A DNA stretch of 64,000 nt from Boswellia sacra. Lineage: Eukaryota; Streptophyta; Magnoliopsida; Sapindales; Burseraceae. The notes under the pieces were generated by a model. It worked only from the letters and a program-made list of their open reading frames with translations. It searched no databases and had not been told where the DNA came from. Shown piece after piece: positions 11,861-24,277 of this stretch (position 1 is its first letter; each line of letters opens with the position of its first letter). Location of the stretch: positions 1 through 64,000 of the forward strand of contig SNVD02013236.1 in assembly GCA_013180625.2 (NCBI GenBank), given 5' to 3'. The translations under genes were made by a program, and so were the position numbers.

Positions 11861-14800
11861 GCTAAATGGGGATCGCCGCCTTCTCAGGACCACACACACG
11901 ATTGAAATTTTAAGTAATTTTTAACGTTGTGCAGCTGGCCTGTCAATTCATCTAGAATTAATTAATCGCAGCACCTCGACATTACAGGGAAAAAGTTTAG
12001 GATATATCGATATAATAAGTACATTTAATTAATCATTGGTTGAAAAATGAATTGAATTAATTTTACTTATTTGATAATTTAATTCCTTTAAAATATTAAA
12101 AAAGTTATAATTACATTGCTCAACATTGTTTTTGGTTTGTATTTTTGGTTTTCATTCTGTGATAAGATTCTCGGACAATGTGATGAGATGGATGCTTGCT
12201 CACGTTTTTAACCAAAAAAAGGGCAAATTAACTTTGTTTTCAAGTGAGCGAAGGACAACGTATCTACATTGCTTAGTTTTCTGCCAAAAGAAAAACAGCT
12301 TTGAAGCTGTTCTTAGTTAAACCCAATTTGTTGCCATCCCTCTCTCCTCAAAACTCTCTTTGGTCTCTTTATTAGTGTCTAGTATCCATATTAAGCAACT
12401 TTAATCCTTTTCTTTTTTATTGTTTTTACTGTCTCTCTTTCTCTGCCATGACTGATATATGTATACATTCTCTCTTTCCATTAATAATTATTTCATAATT
12501 ACAAATTAATATTTGTAAAAAAACATGAGGTAGAAATGAGATGAGAAGAGAGACTCTTGTTCTTTATTTTATTAAACTATTTTTAAGAATTATACATTAT
12601 TATTATTTTTTTACTAATAATAATTATTTCATAAATTTTTAATTATTTAATTAGTTAAAAAATAACGTCATTAAAATAAAAATATTTTAAAATTTTATAT
12701 ATATCCATCTATTTTATAACCTATTAATTTTAATATTTTTAAAACTTCCTCAAAAAATGCATTCTTGTTATAGAATATAACCAAATACATTTTTTATCAT
12801 TTATTTTTCTTGAAAAATGTGTAGACAAATCTTTTATTTTCATTTTGAGACAAAATTTTTTGGAACAAAAACACAAGATTCATAACCTAAATACTTAAAA
12901 ACAAAAAATCCACCTAAATATCACATATTTATTCACTCTATAGTGCATCTAGCATGTGTAGTAAGTTGCAATATGGATTGGACTTTACATGTCTCAGTAC
13001 GTCTTGCAAGTGGGTCGAATAACACATTTTAATTAATTTTTTAAATAATATAGAGTAGATACCATGTTAAGTTTGTAATTTTTCTAAAAGCCTAAACTTA
13101 TAGTTGTGGACTTAACTCTAGTATTAAACCTCTACTAATGGCATGCCACATCTATATATAATTGCAAGTTGACAAGTAGATTCCACTTAATTTTTTTGTA
13201 GGTTAAAATTTTCAAAGTTGTTAGAAATCTGTCATAAGAGTATGTATATTTTTGTAATTTTATCAATATTTATATGAATGAAGAAAGAGTTTTTTATTTA
13301 ATATTTGTCCCAATGAGATTGTATAAATAACAAAAGGTCCAGAGCTTATCTATTGATAAAGTTTCTGTTTATATGAGGTGGTCATATATGGGAGACACAA
13401 AATTTTATTATATAGCTCAAATTTAGTTCACGAACTATAAACAAAAGGTGAGCGTTTTGTTTAGATAAGGTTGTTGTATTGTTTGTCTCAATAAGGAATG
13501 GTGAGTCTCAAACCATTAAAATAGAGAGTTTAGGATTAAAACACTTGTAAATTATTAATGCAATGAACATGGATCGTGTGGAATTAATCATTTGCTGGAA
13601 ATACAGTAACTAAATAAAATTCCACACCGGAGCACAAAAAGTATATTTACCTTAATCTTGAGTGGGTAGCATACCTCTATTGTACAGACTATAGTCATTG
13701 ACTAGAATAAAAAGTGAAATCTAAAATGAAAGATCAATACCTTGACTAGTTGGGATTGTAAGATCTGTATTCTAGAGAATAGTATACCATAGATATGGAA
13801 TTCATGACTCTCAAAGACTTATGGAATACCATCTTGAGGGTTTTATAAGGTTTTGGATGATGAATCTTGGACAAGTGTTCAATGAAGAAAGTTTAATAAA
13901 TTAAGATTAAATCTTAAATTATTCAAATGGTGTAAGACTTTTATCAAGGACTAATATGTAGTTGGAGGGGTAAAATGATAATTTATACCTTACTCCAATT
14001 ATTAGTATTTCATGAAGGGTATTTATGTAAACTTGTTGCTTAATAGATGTGCTTATAGATTAATTTAATTTGATTAAATTATTAAGCTTTCTAATAAAAA
14101 AGAATATTTAATTTAAGAGCGTAATTTTGAACATACGGTGGTGGGCTAGAGTTAATACATTGGAACCATTACATTTTTGAGATAAAAGGGTACTGGGTCA
14201 AGTCCATTGAGGTTTGTAATTAAATATTTCTATTATAGATTTCCTGGATAGCTATTATAATTATCTAGATTGGGACTGAATTTGAAAAAATAATTACAAA
14301 TTATACATTATATATATATATATGTGACAAGTGAATTTCATTTTCTAAAAACTTAAATATGCAATTTAAAAGTTGCGGAGCCTGGTCTATAATTCATGCT
14401 AGAATTGATTAATGGGCAAAACTTCAAAATTGTAAAAAAAAAAAAAATCTAGAGTATAGTCTTTAAACCACTTCAATATTACGTGATATTCATGGAATCA
14501 TGAGTTTGACAATTACAAATATATTGAAACCTTGCTTTTATCTGTGCATTTATCATAAACTATATAAAATGAATTTCATAACTTCCAAAGCCCTAATGAA
14601 TATTTTTGAAAAGTTTGGGGTCCGGGATGTTTGGCTTCAAGAGCATATGAGTAATCTCCTTTCAAATTTTACCTCTAATTTTCTAAATGCCTCTCTATAG
14701 TTCATTTGTAATCCACTTATACATAACTTTTACAAAAAAAAAAATTTAAGTAAATATATATAACTCATAATTTATTAAATATTAATATTTTGGAAAATTT

Positions 14801-15201
14801 TAATATTTTAGAATAAGATAATAAAGTAATTAAAATAATAAATATTTAAATAATTCAATACTAGTTTTGTCAAAATATTGATTTGTAAACAATTTTTTTT
14901 AATATGTCAAATAAATAAAGTTTAAAAAAATCAAGAAGGACATATACATAAAAATATTGGTTGAAGACCTTTCAATTTCTACGTTAAAATTATATATTTA
15001 GATTTTATATATTTTGATCTATTCAAATTTTAGATAAAGAAACAAACACCCCTTGACACAAGAAAAATTAACATGTATATCAAGTGTGTCAACATGCAAA
15101 CACAAATGTTAATCTAATATCAGTTACGCACAATATGCCTACAACATGGAGAGACATAAAGAACAAGATGTAGTATTTCAAACCCATAATTACTGAATCA
15201 A
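11861..15201. other. AT-rich intergenic DNA
   Basis: No credible gene on either strand. Poly-A/T runs, scattered ATTTA-rich stretches and a few short ORFs without family features. A short TA run sits near 14309-14322. Confidence 0.6.
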
Positions 15202-15397
15202 TAATGTTAGACTTACAACATTCATACAAAATAAACTCTACAATATGACGTGACAGCCTAAGTAGCAAAATCCTATTAGAGATGTAACTTCTCTCATTTA
15301 ATTTTTATTTTTTAGTCCTCTAGTGAATTTTCGTCATGTAGACTATCATGTTATATTATAGAGTTTATGTTGTATGAATGTTGTAAGTCTAGCATTA
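15202..15397. mobile_element. MITE, about 196 bp with long terminal inverted repeats
   Basis: The left end TAATGTTAGACTTACAACAT is mirrored by the right end, which reads TAATGCTAGACTTACAACAT on the other strand. The match continues through CATACA(A/C)AATAAACTCTA for roughly 65 bp with few mismatches. The core has no coding capacity. I could not fix a target site duplication, so the superfamily is open. Confidence 0.75.
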
Positions 15398-16653
15398 CTC
15401 TTAGCGAATACACACATCTATTACCTCTCTCTTTTAAATTAATAAAATCCTTAAACATAACAATCACAACATTAAGAATAACCCACCCTTAAACATAATT
15501 AGTCATATGCACTGGATTTGGATGAATTACCTATTAAGCTAAAACAGGCTCATATATTGGCATTTAAACTATAGATGTACAAGTAAACCATGGCCTACCA
15601 ATAAAGATTTAATAGCAAATTTTGCAATAATCATGGTTTTAAAGTAGGGATGGCAAAAACCCAGGGCCGGGCCAGGGACCTCAATCCCCGCCCGCAGATC
15701 CGGCATGAAATTTCTTCCCCGTCCTCGGCAAATTCCCCGAAAAATCTAGGGTCAAGGTTGGGCTAGGGAATTCAATCCTAGAGCCGGGAATAGAATTCCT
15801 CGGGTATTTACTCGGAATTCAACAAAATTAACAAATTGACAAACATGGATAGGATAGACAATCTCCTGACTCCTCTCAGCAATCTATGTAATTCAACAAA
15901 ATTAACAAATTGACAAATATGAACATGATGAACAATCTCGTCTTAACAATCGCACAGAGATGCAAACAAATTAACAAAATGTACAATTCAATATCAATCA
16001 ACTGATCCTCATTCCTCAACAAATAACAAAATGTACAATTAAACAAATAAAAAAAAACCTCAACAATCTATCAGAGGTGTTGTGATCATTGATTAATGGA
16101 TTTAATGTTGTTGCTGCTAGCCGTAAGTGTGTGAATCAGAGGTATGAGGCATGGTTAGTGGTGACGGTAAGGCATCAGGTTGTGGTGAGTTTGCTGACTG
16201 TGAGGTTTGAGGCCAGTCGTTGACGTGACCACGTGAGATGAGGGTGAGGAGGCCAGAGGCAGGACTCCGTGAGTTGACTATGAGGAGGTTGTTGAAGGCG
16301 TGACTGGTGCGTGAACTGTGAGGTGTTGCATACTGATTATAAGTTATAATTCAAATTGACAGGTTATGCATGGTTGCGTACTGTACGGCAGTGCAAGGGA
16401 GGTGAGGCCGTTTGATGAGGATGAGTGAGGCGTCGAGTGAAGGGAAGGCGTGAAGTGAAGTGAAGGCTAGGCCGTTTGATTTAGGTTTTTTCCTTTTATA
16501 ATATTGGTTTAAAAAAAATAAATTGATAATTAATTAATTTTTGTTTATGAATTGGGTTGGGACTTGGGACTTAGGGTTGGGCTTATAAGTTGCAATTACT
16601 TAATTGTTTATTGGACATCAATAAAAATAATATATTGGGCTGTATATCAAATT

Positions 16654-17740
16654 TAAGGATGGCAAAACCCGGGGCTGCCCGGCCTTGGCCCTCAATTGCG
16701 CACCCTAGTCCTGGAAAATTCTTCGAAATTTTTTTCCTGGGGCCGGGTCTGGGGTACCTTGGGCGGGGCCGGGTTTTTCAATAACTCGGGATTAAAACCC
16801 GGGTTGCAAAAAAACAAAGCTAAAACAAGCAACCTGCCAAAAAGCTCGACAAAACTTGACTTGCTCGACAGAACTCGAGACGATCATCCGACACTCGACA
16901 TCTACATGTCGAGTCGTGTCAAATTCACAACCGACACTCGATATCAGTCTATTTTCGAAGACATCAGGTGTCGGATGATGAATTCGAAACTCAACACAAC
17001 CCACTCGACACTCGACACTTACATGTCGAGTCATGTCCAACACTCGATATCAGTCTGTTTTCGAAAACATCGAGTGTCGGATGATGAATCTGACACTCGA
17101 CACAACCCACTCGACACTCGACACTTACATGTCGAGTCGTGTCCGACACTCCATATCAGACTATTTTCGAAGACATCGAGTGTCAGATGATGCATCCGAT
17201 ACTTGACATCAGCCACTCGACACTTGACACTAGCCACTCGATACTTGACACTTACATGTCGAGTCGTATCGGATTCACAACCGACACTCGATATCAGTCT
17301 ATTTTTGAAGACATCGAGTGTCGGATGATGCATCCGACACTCGACACTTACATGTCGAGTCGTGTCGAGAGTTTTGGCAGGTTGCTTGTTTTAGCATTGT
17401 TTTTTTGCCTTTTTGCATCATATTTAACTATAATGGCCTTATATTTGTAGGTTAAAGCAAATGGTAAGTGAATTGTAGACAATAGAGGATGTCGTTTAAG
17501 GGGTTATATTTAAGAATACAAATTTGATGGATTAAATTGATATAATTTTTTAATTTAATTACGCACCCCGGGTTCAATCCCGGGTCCCTGGCCCCCGGCA
17601 CCTCCACCCCGGCCCTGGCCGGGCAGAAAATTCCTACCCCAGCCCCGGCCAATTACCCCGATTTTCTCGGTAATTCCTCGACCCCGGATGACCGAGTTTT
17701 TCGGGTCCCCGGCCCTGGCCGAGTTGGTTTGCCATCCCTA
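16654..17740. mobile_element. Inner hAT-like element nested in the outer one (1087 bp)
   Basis: The ends are TAAGGATGGCAAAACCCGGG on the left and TAGGGATGGCAAACCAACTC read inward from the right. Candidate 8-bp duplications are ATCAAATT (16646-16653) and ATCAATAT (17741-17748), 6 of 8. Both ends carry GC-rich arms with CCCCGGCCC motifs. The core holds the CGACACTCGACA minisatellite. Another reading is that the outer and inner ends are rearranged halves of related elements. Confidence 0.68.
16885..17370. repeat. Minisatellite with palindromic CGACACTCGACA / TGTCGAGT core
   Basis: Five anchors TACATGTCGAGTC start at 16903, 17020, 17126, 17253 and 17349, so the spacing is 96-127 bp. Each unit contains CGACACTCGATATCAGTCT, TTTTCGAAGACATCGAGTGT and CGGATGATG. 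Each unit is internally palindromic, because CGACACTCGACA meets its complement TGTCGAGTCGTGTC within 40 bp. ORFs that span it on both strands are by-products of the repeat. Confidence 0.9.
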
Positions 17741-17927
17741 ATCAATATGGATTTGGGCTTATTTTATTTTAACTTGAATATAATTGCAATTCCGGGTCGG
17801 GTCTGGGCAGGGGAGCATGATCCCTGACTTAATTCTCCGGAATTCCGAGCAATTCCTTGGATGTTGCCTGGTCGGGGATTTGGGTACTCGGTCCCTACCA
17901 GGTATATTTGTCATCCCTATCTTGAAG

Positions 17928-19440
17928 TCAGATAAATAATCACTAGGACAATTATTAAAGAATAAACAATTGGAATAAAAAAATTAATAAAATTTTTGGT
18001 ATTTATGCAAACCTAAATCATTAACATAATAAATTTATGTTCTCATTATTAGATAAAATCAACATGGACAACGATTTATTAATAAATTAAAAAATCAGTA
18101 CCATTAACCAAAACCATTTAAAAGGAAAACAAAAAGAAAACCCATTTTTGCCTAACACTCAAGACTAGCATACACCTTTTTCGTGGCGAAGTGTGTAGGT
18201 TTTGTCCCTTTCCAATGGCAAGTGTCAGGCACTATTTGTCAAATACAATGGAGAGGAATTTTAATAGATCTCACCACCATCATCATCAATATTATTATGT
18301 TTAAATCTTATCCATTTTATCAACTTATCGACAGAAAAAAAAAATTAGGATACATATGCTATATCATATCATCATAATGGTGTAGTATGCATATTCATTC
18401 AATCTATATTGGTTGATAATTCAATCTCACTTTCTTAGTTCTTAAAAATTGTATAATATTATATGCTTGAAATAGAGAAGAAAACAATAAATCAAAAATT
18501 GAAAATAAATATATTTCCATATTATTTTTTCTTTTTACATGTTTTAAATTTCTCATGATATCATAATTTAAACCTCCTCCAAATTTGGTGATGTATTATT
18601 TATTTATTTACATGTGACTTTATGTTATTTGCTATGGACATTATGAATTCAGAGAATCAGTTAAACTCACCGGTGATTGGATTATTGTTTGGTCGTTTCA
18701 ATAGAAAAATATAGTCAAAGCTTCAGAATATATGCATGATATAGAGAACTTTTTTTCACAAAAATAATCAACTAGTTTATGATAAAGATAAAAGGGACAT
18801 TCATAACTGTTCATAAGATTTATGACAATTTTCCAACTACATAAAATAATTGATTTTTTTACGATAAATTCAACACATAATTTTTTGTAGGTAGTCTTAA
18901 GGTTTACGTATGTCCTAATGACACATGTTAACACCTAGAAGCATGTGCATTTTCATCAAAATAATCACTAAATTGCTTTGAAATTATGTTATATTAATTG
19001 ATTTTCAATGAATTTAATGAGATATTTTAAAATAAAAATATAATTTTTGAGGTATTTTAATGGTTTCCATGATTAAAATGGACAAGCTCTTATGTCTTGA
19101 TAGGTGCTCTTAAAGCATACATTAAGACAACCCATTTTCTATCTACACTCTAATCCAATCACCAGCAAAAGCAAAGTTTATTTTGAGATGGCAACTTATA
19201 TGAGATAAGACTTTTGTTGATTTTATGGATATATCTAAGAAAACAATGATATATTATCATTATTAATAATTAAATTTAAAATATTATTGAAAAATGATTT
19301 GTAAAAAGGAAAGTGGGATCAAATCGACTTAAAAACTGAAAACAATAACGATACATTGGTACATATCGGAATCATAAGTGGCTAGTGCACAGGTGGTGCA
19401 CCATGCATGCCTACATAAGTTCTCTTATTTTAGAGGTTTA
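17928..19440. other. AT-rich intergenic DNA
   Basis: I see no gene. From about 19375 rightward the sequence begins to match the 3' flank of the intact sulfotransferase (10721 onward, GTGCACnnGTGGTGCACCATGC), so the duplicated block starts near here. Confidence 0.55.
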
Positions 19441-19471
19441 AGTTATTAAAGATGAAAGGACACAATTATAT

Positions 19472-20454
19472 TTATGTCTCAAAGTCAAGGCCAGAATTCT
19501 CTAGTTTGGTGCGTGTGATTTGATCTAGAGCCTGCTCCATCTCCACTGTTAGGTGATTCTTCCAATCCCCAACTTCACCGCGCCTGAAAAATGAACTAAA
19601 GCACCTTATTTCTTTGGAGTAGAAAAGCTTACCATTCTTGTTAACATCCAAGTTCTTAAGCCTCTCCAAGCTTGATTTCCGTACCACCATATCCACCTCC
19701 TCTTCACTAGTAAGTGGTCGTCCAACAAATTGAGCAAGCCTATTGACCTGTCCTCTGGGATCTCTTTTCAAATCTTCATTCTTCAAGAAGAGTATCTTTT
19801 GAGGCATCTTCAAGTTCTCTAATCAATACTCCAAAACATGATCATGATATGGACCAAAGGGATGAAGACCCTTAGAAAAAGCTTCATAAGCTTTTTCCAA
19901 GGATGAAGCTTTTTCCAAGGGATATGGCTCTTGATTTGGTCTCAGATTTTTATTTAAGTAGTGCCACAATGACACTAGAGTGTCCTTTGGGTTTCTGGCT
20001 ATGTACGTAAACAATTTTGCATTCAGAATTCTTTATTGTATCCGACAAAGCACTGTAAGGCAAATGGGTGTGAAACACTCTGGGAGACGGCACACTTGAA
20101 GGATCAAGAGGTTCATTACATTCATATATAAATTCCAAGCTCCTTACCTGTTCATGTGGATTTTTATCCAGAAGCTCATCCTTGTTATCACCATTTTGCA
20201 GCTTCGACATACCATGATGTAAAAAGCAAGGGCTTTAAGCTATGTAGTTCCTGTTTTCATAGAGGATGCGAAAATAACATCATCAAAACGTGCTTCAAAC
20301 TGTGATTGATCTACTAACATACCTTTTAAATTTCCCTAGGATACCAAAACCCTTCATATTGGTCGAGCAAAGTGGAGTCCCAGAATAATTCTTTGGGCAG
20401 TCGATCGAGTTCCACTTCTTGCTTCAACAAGGCATTTGTGGTTGTGGTTGCCAT
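19472..20454 (-). pseudogene. Sulfotransferase pseudogene, tandem copy of 10833-11810
   Basis: It aligns along its whole length with the intact sulfotransferase, from the ATG at 20454 to the stop at 19472, but has many lesions. A 1-bp loss near 20330 creates an early stop, UAA, in the WYPxEI region. The segment after the 5' PAPS loop is shortened and scrambled around 20180-20215. A 4-bp GTAC insertion near 20003 shifts the frame in the Y-A-R-N-P-K-D region. A Trp codon in the EYW motif is UGA at about 19821. A TCCTTGGAAAAAGCTTCA-type 18-bp duplication near 19890-19920 is in frame. The GEVGDWKNHLT motif is still readable. It cannot encode a working enzyme. Confidence 0.93.
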
Positions 20455-20627
20455 AATAAGAAAGAAGGCGCGCTTTTAGTTTTTCCAGGCACACAAAAGG
20501 TCATATATATATATATATATATATAAGCCTCACCTCCTCCTCGAAATCATAAATGACTGAAGAAGTTAATTTGATAGTTAGTTGTTCAGTAATATAATTA
20601 ATTACTGGACAACACTTATAGTTACGG

Positions 20628-21641
20628 CTTGTGTATGGGTATAGTATGGTATGATATTGCCATATCATCCCCTATCCTCTATAAGTCGGGTTTTAAATTT
20701 TTATATCATACGATATCATTCTTGAATATAATACTATACCACATCTCCACATAGTAGGTTAAGGGCGGGTAGGGTATGGTATTTTCGGGTGGTTGATCAA
20801 ACTGACCAAAATTTGGATAATGTTTTATCATGTTTTTTTAATGATTTTAAAGCTTTATTTATAGCTTTTTTTTCAATATTTTGATCCTTTGAATTTTTAT
20901 TTTAACATTGTTTAATATTATGATTATTAAATTTTGTACTAATTATATGTCTTTAACAATATAAATAATCAAGCAACTACATATTCCATAACAATACAAA
21001 TAATTAACTAACAATATATCTATAACAACACAAAAATATCAAGTAACTAAATATTCTATAACAACAACATATACTTAAGCAATTAAATATCTATAACAAC
21101 ACAAACAATAAGTAACTACATATCCAAATCCTTCTACAAAGTTTCAACCTTCAAGTCCAACCTTTAAGTCTTACAAAGTTTCAACTTCCAATGTCGTACA
21201 AATTTTAAAAAATAAAAAAAAAAGAAAAGAAAAAAGAAATTATAATTCACTTAGAAAGATAGAAAATATATTAAAATTTAAAAAGAATGGCAAAAGAAAG
21301 TTAAAAATGAATATTACAATAAAATTGCTAAAATTACCTCAAACTTTCCATGATTAGGGATTTAGGGTTACCAACCTTTTCATTATATACTCTATTATGG
21401 TATATAACACTCACACATACGTATTATACATAACTAATTATATTATTACACGTGACATAATTTTTAATTTTTGAAAAAGAGGTATGGTATAGTATGATAT
21501 TGTCGAGTTTTTTCAAAAATATCCGCCACCATATCATACCATGGGAGTTTTTCAAAATTTTTACTATACCATACTCTATTTTTTTCTAATATGATAGGTA
21601 TATCGGATTCGGGCGGGTGGACGGGTACCATGCACACTCCT
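20628..21641. repeat. Candidate old hAT-like element with GGTATGGTAT-rich arms
   Basis: The left arm (TGTGTATGGGTATAGTATGG) and the right arm, read inward from the opposite strand (GAGTGTGCATGGTACCCGTC), are loosely inverted. Both are rich in GGTATAGTATG. I found no target duplication and no coding sequence, so this is a tentative call. Confidence 0.35.
20952..21122. repeat. Degenerate short tandem repeats
   Basis: About four loose copies of a 40-50 bp unit built on AAGCAACTACATATTCCATA and ATAACAACACAAA. AT-rich and non-coding. Confidence 0.6.
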
Positions 21642-21649
21642 AAATGAGA

Positions 21650-24267
21650 TTATTGAGATTGAGATAATTAAGATTTTGTCTTTGCATATATCTCTGTATG
21701 TACATGTGACCTGCACATTCGTCTTTAATCTCTGCTTTTACTGTACTCCAGCAGGTATTATGTGTCAATAGCATATTTCTGCTAGCTCTTTCAATTTTCA
21801 GAAGTAAAAGCTCATCATCCGGGCGCCATGGCGGTGGCGATTGGAAGAATTACAAAAAATCCAAGATGAAGCATGCTATAGATTGGATCACACAAACCAA
21901 ACTAGCTAGAAAGCTCTTGCCTTGATTATGAAACATATTAGTTAGTAAATAGATAATGTGGCAAACCTCTCCTACTTTTTGGCATAATACCATAAAGATA
22001 GGACTTTTGCTTTTGCGTCTAATGAGTTGCTTTGTTTTGAGAAGTGCTTCACAAACCTCTCTTCTGTTATCTGTGCGTTAGACGGCATCATTTTTTCATT
22101 TAAATCCATTGTAATTATCAAAATTCTCTTAATAATTAAATTAATTAATAATAAAATAATTTGAACTTAATAAAATAATAAATTTTCTAATATATTTTTG
22201 TTCTTCTCTCTTCACCTCCATCGTTTCTCTCCAATTCTCTCTCCCCTCTGCATTTTTTTCTTCCAGCAAAACCAGTCGCAAACAAAACCCAAAAACAAAC
22301 CCAGAAACTTAAATTCTATTACAAGCTAACTGTGGGCAAAATTAAAGTAAGGAAAACAAATAATTCTCTGGCACTTCGAGGGTCCAAAAACCTCTCAAAA
22401 CATTCAAAGTTGAATGATATTAGCAGACTGTTCTCTTCTCTTATTTCTTGGCCATATTTAAATACAAATATATAAGGTAAACTAGACTCCTAGTGGACTA
22501 CTTGACTCCTATAATTATGGGATTGTAACAAATTTATTTGACTAATTCAGGAAAGAATAAAATATTGTGCTAAAAATATGGAAAGACAGCCACATGTTTA
22601 ACCAATCCAAACCTCAAGCAAAACCACCTTCATCACATACGTAACATAGTTGGACCCTGCTTGGACACTCGTAACAAACTCCCTCCAGGATGGTGGCTAT
22701 GGCGATTCATCACCATTACTTGTCAATTCTTCACTTTCTTTCTCTCTCTGAACTCATTCTTCCCTTCAACACAACACATAGATCGGTTACTACTCTCAAA
22801 ACTCCTTGAACCAGTGAACAGTTTTGGTTTTTCTTCAATATACCAATATTAAAACAAAATATACTACAAAATCAGATGTCATTTTCGATTTGCTACTGAT
22901 AAAACCGAGCTAATGATGAAGACTACGAAACATAAAGTCTAGGATGGTAATTCATTCCCTTAGCCAAGATGTCATAACAGTTAGTGAATTGAGACTACCA
23001 GAAGCAAACAAGCTTAACTGTGAAAAATAACAAATAAAAATAAAAAAATCGAACCAAAGTATCCAAGCTTAATTCAAGGAAAAGAATTCAAACCCAGAAT
23101 TCATCATTAGCGTTGCCAGGAACCAATCAGGGGGTTTTGAACACTTTTGGACAAAAAACAGTTGTAAAATATCTTGGGTCCACTTCAAATTTGCATAATG
23201 TATCACTAACCAGCACACAGAACACGAGAAATTCCCATTTGGGTCATTGTGAACTTTGACTATTGTATTCAAAACTGATGGATTTGATAATGATATCTCC
23301 ATGAGGGATTTGGTCGAGCAGGTTCTGTGCAGTCTCAAAGTGTTTGTGTTTGGTTGAAAACTATATCATTATCTAAGAAGACTGCAACAGGGCTTGTATT
23401 TGGTATTGATGATTTATCCATTTGAAGAATGCCCACAAAAGAGAGCCATAGCCGCCATATTGAGTAAGATAATCATAGATGAAGAAAGCTTTGCCGTTAT
23501 CGTTTGAGGAGGAAGAAACAAATGAGAAAAGGGCGGGATCCGACACGACAGGTTTGTTATTCATATGGTACAGTTGATTTGATGGTGGAGGAAGTGAGGG
23601 TTGGGGTGCGAAGGCAGGTGGGCTTGGTGGTGAAGTCATCGATTGGTTTGCAGTTGAGCGGCCATTGTGGAGGAGGCAACGCCAATTGATTTTTATTCAA
23701 CGAGTCAATTCCCCAAATCTCCCGAGCCTGTTGAAATCCTTCCCAATTTCCTGCCCTCCTGTAAGAACCAATAAAAATTCTATTAAAAAAATTTTATAAT
23801 TGAGCATTCAAAATATTTAAAATTAAAAAATAACAAAAATTAAAATAAAAAAATAAAAAAAATTATTTTGAAATTTAAGTTTTATAAAATAATTTTTTAC
23901 ATGCAAGTACGATAAATTTTTTATTATTTTAGGATTTTAATAAATGATTTTAATGTTAATTTTTTAATAAATTTTGTTAATTTATGTATAATTTATTATA
24001 ATAGTATTTTTTTAAGATTCTTGATGTAATAGTTGATAGAAGATTAATAGCAAATTTTAGGTTTCTTAATTTTTTTAATTTTTATTTAAAAAAGTTGAAT
24101 ATTTTTAATAATCAACTATTGGTAATTTGGAAAATTTATATTATCTTAACAGAATTTTTAATGGTTTATAACAGAAAGAGGTGAATTTTTAGAATCATAG
24201 GTGGTCATGTAAGATTCCTCTAAACCTTAGGGGAGGTTTGTTGAATTGACCCTTATTCAAAACAATA
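21650..24267. other. Intergenic DNA with one unrecognised small ORF
   Basis: Mostly AT-rich. The minus-strand ORF 23373-23639 (88 aa) stands out. It has a proline-rich start, then FFIYDYLTQYGGYGSLLWAFFKW, with a higher GC content than its surroundings and an upstream in-frame-like start one base out of phase near 23665 (MAAQLQTNR then stop). It could be a small organelle or membrane protein gene, or a relic of one. I do not recognise the family. Confidence 0.4.
23373..23639 (-). CDS. Unrecognised small protein, possibly a relic
   Basis: 88 aa. The first 35 residues are rich in Pro and Ser. The second half holds an aromatic/glycine stretch, YGGYGSLLWAFFKW, that resembles a membrane-associated segment. 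A better-looking start MAAQLQTNR lies just upstream in another frame and meets it at the overlap CGATGAC, consistent with a 1-bp indel. No neighbours support a function. It could be a conserved plant micro-protein or chance. Confidence 0.25.
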   Translation of the reverse strand: MTSPPSPPAFAPQPSLPPPSNQLYHMNNKPVVSDPALFSFVSSSSNDNGKAFFIYDYLTQYGGYGSLLWAFFKWINHQYQIQALLQSS

Positions 24268-24277
24268 AAAATCAATT

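Larger units (their letters stand above)
15645..17919. mobile_element. Outer hAT-like non-autonomous element (2275 bp)
   Basis: The ends are TAGGGATGGCAAAAACCC and, reading inward from the right, TAGGGATGACAAATATACC. Both belong to the TAGGG.TGGCAA type of hAT termini. Flanks are TTTTAAAG (15637-15644) and TCTTGAAG (17920-17927), a 6 of 8 match as expected for an aged 8-bp hAT duplication. Subterminal DNA is strongly GC-rich (CCCCGGGCC-type) in an AT-rich setting. No transposase is visible. A second element of the same style is nested inside. Confidence 0.7.

Noticed and set aside
16696..17333. Long overlapping ORFs on both strands across the minisatellite
   Set aside because: They come from the repeat unit lacking stops in several frames, giving repeated TRHVDVE/DTYMSSR-type peptides. 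No gene features.
16885..17370. CRISPR-like array, given repeats with palindromic cores
   Set aside because: Spacing is irregular, the intervening sequence is itself repeated, and the context is a plant transposon; no cas genes.
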